Shown piece after piece: positions 63,469 to 64,000 of a DNA stretch of 64,000 bases. The DNA lies in the NCBI RefSeq assembly GCF_014905175.1, contig NC_057789.1, forward strand, positions 2,666,001 to 2,730,000. Direction: 5' to 3'. A model generated the notes under the pieces. That model saw nothing but the letters and a program-made list of their open reading frames with translations. It had not been told where the DNA came from and did not search any database. Numbering within the stretch: the first letter of the stretch is position 1; every line of letters begins with the position of its first letter. Origin of the DNA: Aphidius gifuensis (Eukaryota > Arthropoda > Insecta > Hymenoptera > Braconidae). The translations under genes and the position numbers were made by a program.

Positions 63469-64000
63469 CAACTATAAAAAATATTTCTCCAAGTGGTCAA
63501 ACCCAAAATAAATTGGATCTGGATAATAAATCATATAAGAAAAAAAACCCTCAAACTTTAGCTAGATGATTCTAATGTTTTTCAAACTGGTTGAATAATT
63601 TGTATACATAAAAATCAATAAATAATAATTATAATAAAATGAAATACCTATTTTAATATTACTTCTTAACTGTCAATTATAAATTTTTAATGTTCATATT
63701 ACTTAACACATGGAGACCCTCGTCAATGTATAAATACATTTATTAAAAGAAGATATTACTGTTAAAAATAATAAAATATAATGTTATCAACTTATTTCAC
63801 TTGTTAAAAATTTTTTTATAAAAAAATTATTGAAAATACTCCACAAGCAATATCAAAGACAAGTCAAAAATTTACATGGAAAAAATAAATATAAATAATT
63901 GACATTTCAGCTATTTAAAAACGTGACGTTGCTTTTATTGATACCTACAAGTAATTAAAAATTAAAATGTCTTTATAAATTTATAAATAATAATTATCTT
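63469..64000. other. 3' flank of the last receptor copy
   Basis: This is homologous to the flank downstream of copies F and G: the ctccaag..gtcaaaccc and ttggatctggataataaatc words, then ggagaccctcgtcaatgtat. No further gene starts before the window ends, so the array may continue beyond. Confidence 0.6.

Noticed and set aside
1..64000. CRISPR arrays, bacterial insertion sequences or operons
   Set aside because: The window is eukaryotic (intron-bearing genes with GT..AG splicing); no direct repeat/spacer arrays are present.

Overview
The window is a very AT-rich (roughly four fifths A+T by eye) animal genomic segment with intron-rich genes. The CARD-caspase, ionotropic receptor and lineage-expanded gustatory receptor genes point to an insect. 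The extreme AT content together with a private receptor expansion best fits a parasitoid wasp, for example an aphidiine braconid; that assignment is inference. All exon models below were built by hand: every internal junction given uses GT..AG with matching phase unless stated otherwise.

Layout. 1-4.2 kb: AT-rich sequence with a 509-bp mariner-type MITE and a short GC-rich island. 4.2-6.1 kb (-): a mitochondrial-type malate dehydrogenase paralogue that has lost both residues of the catalytic His/Asp pair. 9.15-10.06 kb (-): CYB5D1, head-to-head with PSME3 (PA28-gamma, 10.35-12.23 kb, +). 13.1-18.0 kb (-): two tandem Dronc-like CARD caspases. The first is catalytically dead (His to Pro, Cys to Tyr). 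The second keeps the catalytic site but has a mutated splice donor inside the CARD. 20.7-36.8 kb (-): an SLC17/sialin-type transporter with a first intron of up to 13 kb, two well-supported alternative first exons, a possible third, and an unusual concentration of CACGTG boxes. 40.1-43.3 kb (+): an IR75-like ionotropic receptor. 43.4-44.2 kb (-): DCTN5. 44.7-63.5 kb (+): a tandem array of nine gustatory receptor genes (called GR-A to GR-I here), one of them broken. Three progressively decayed 3' relics of a GR-D-like gene sit between the last copies, and a 1.2-kb foldback element lies inside the array.

Themes. Housekeeping genes (CYB5D1, PSME3, DCTN5, SLC17) are single-copy and conserved. The other genes show duplication and decay: a pseudo-enzyme MDH, a caspase pair with complementary lesions, and a receptor array with intron loss, exon deletion, relics, and apparent gene conversion of the 3' half of the gene.
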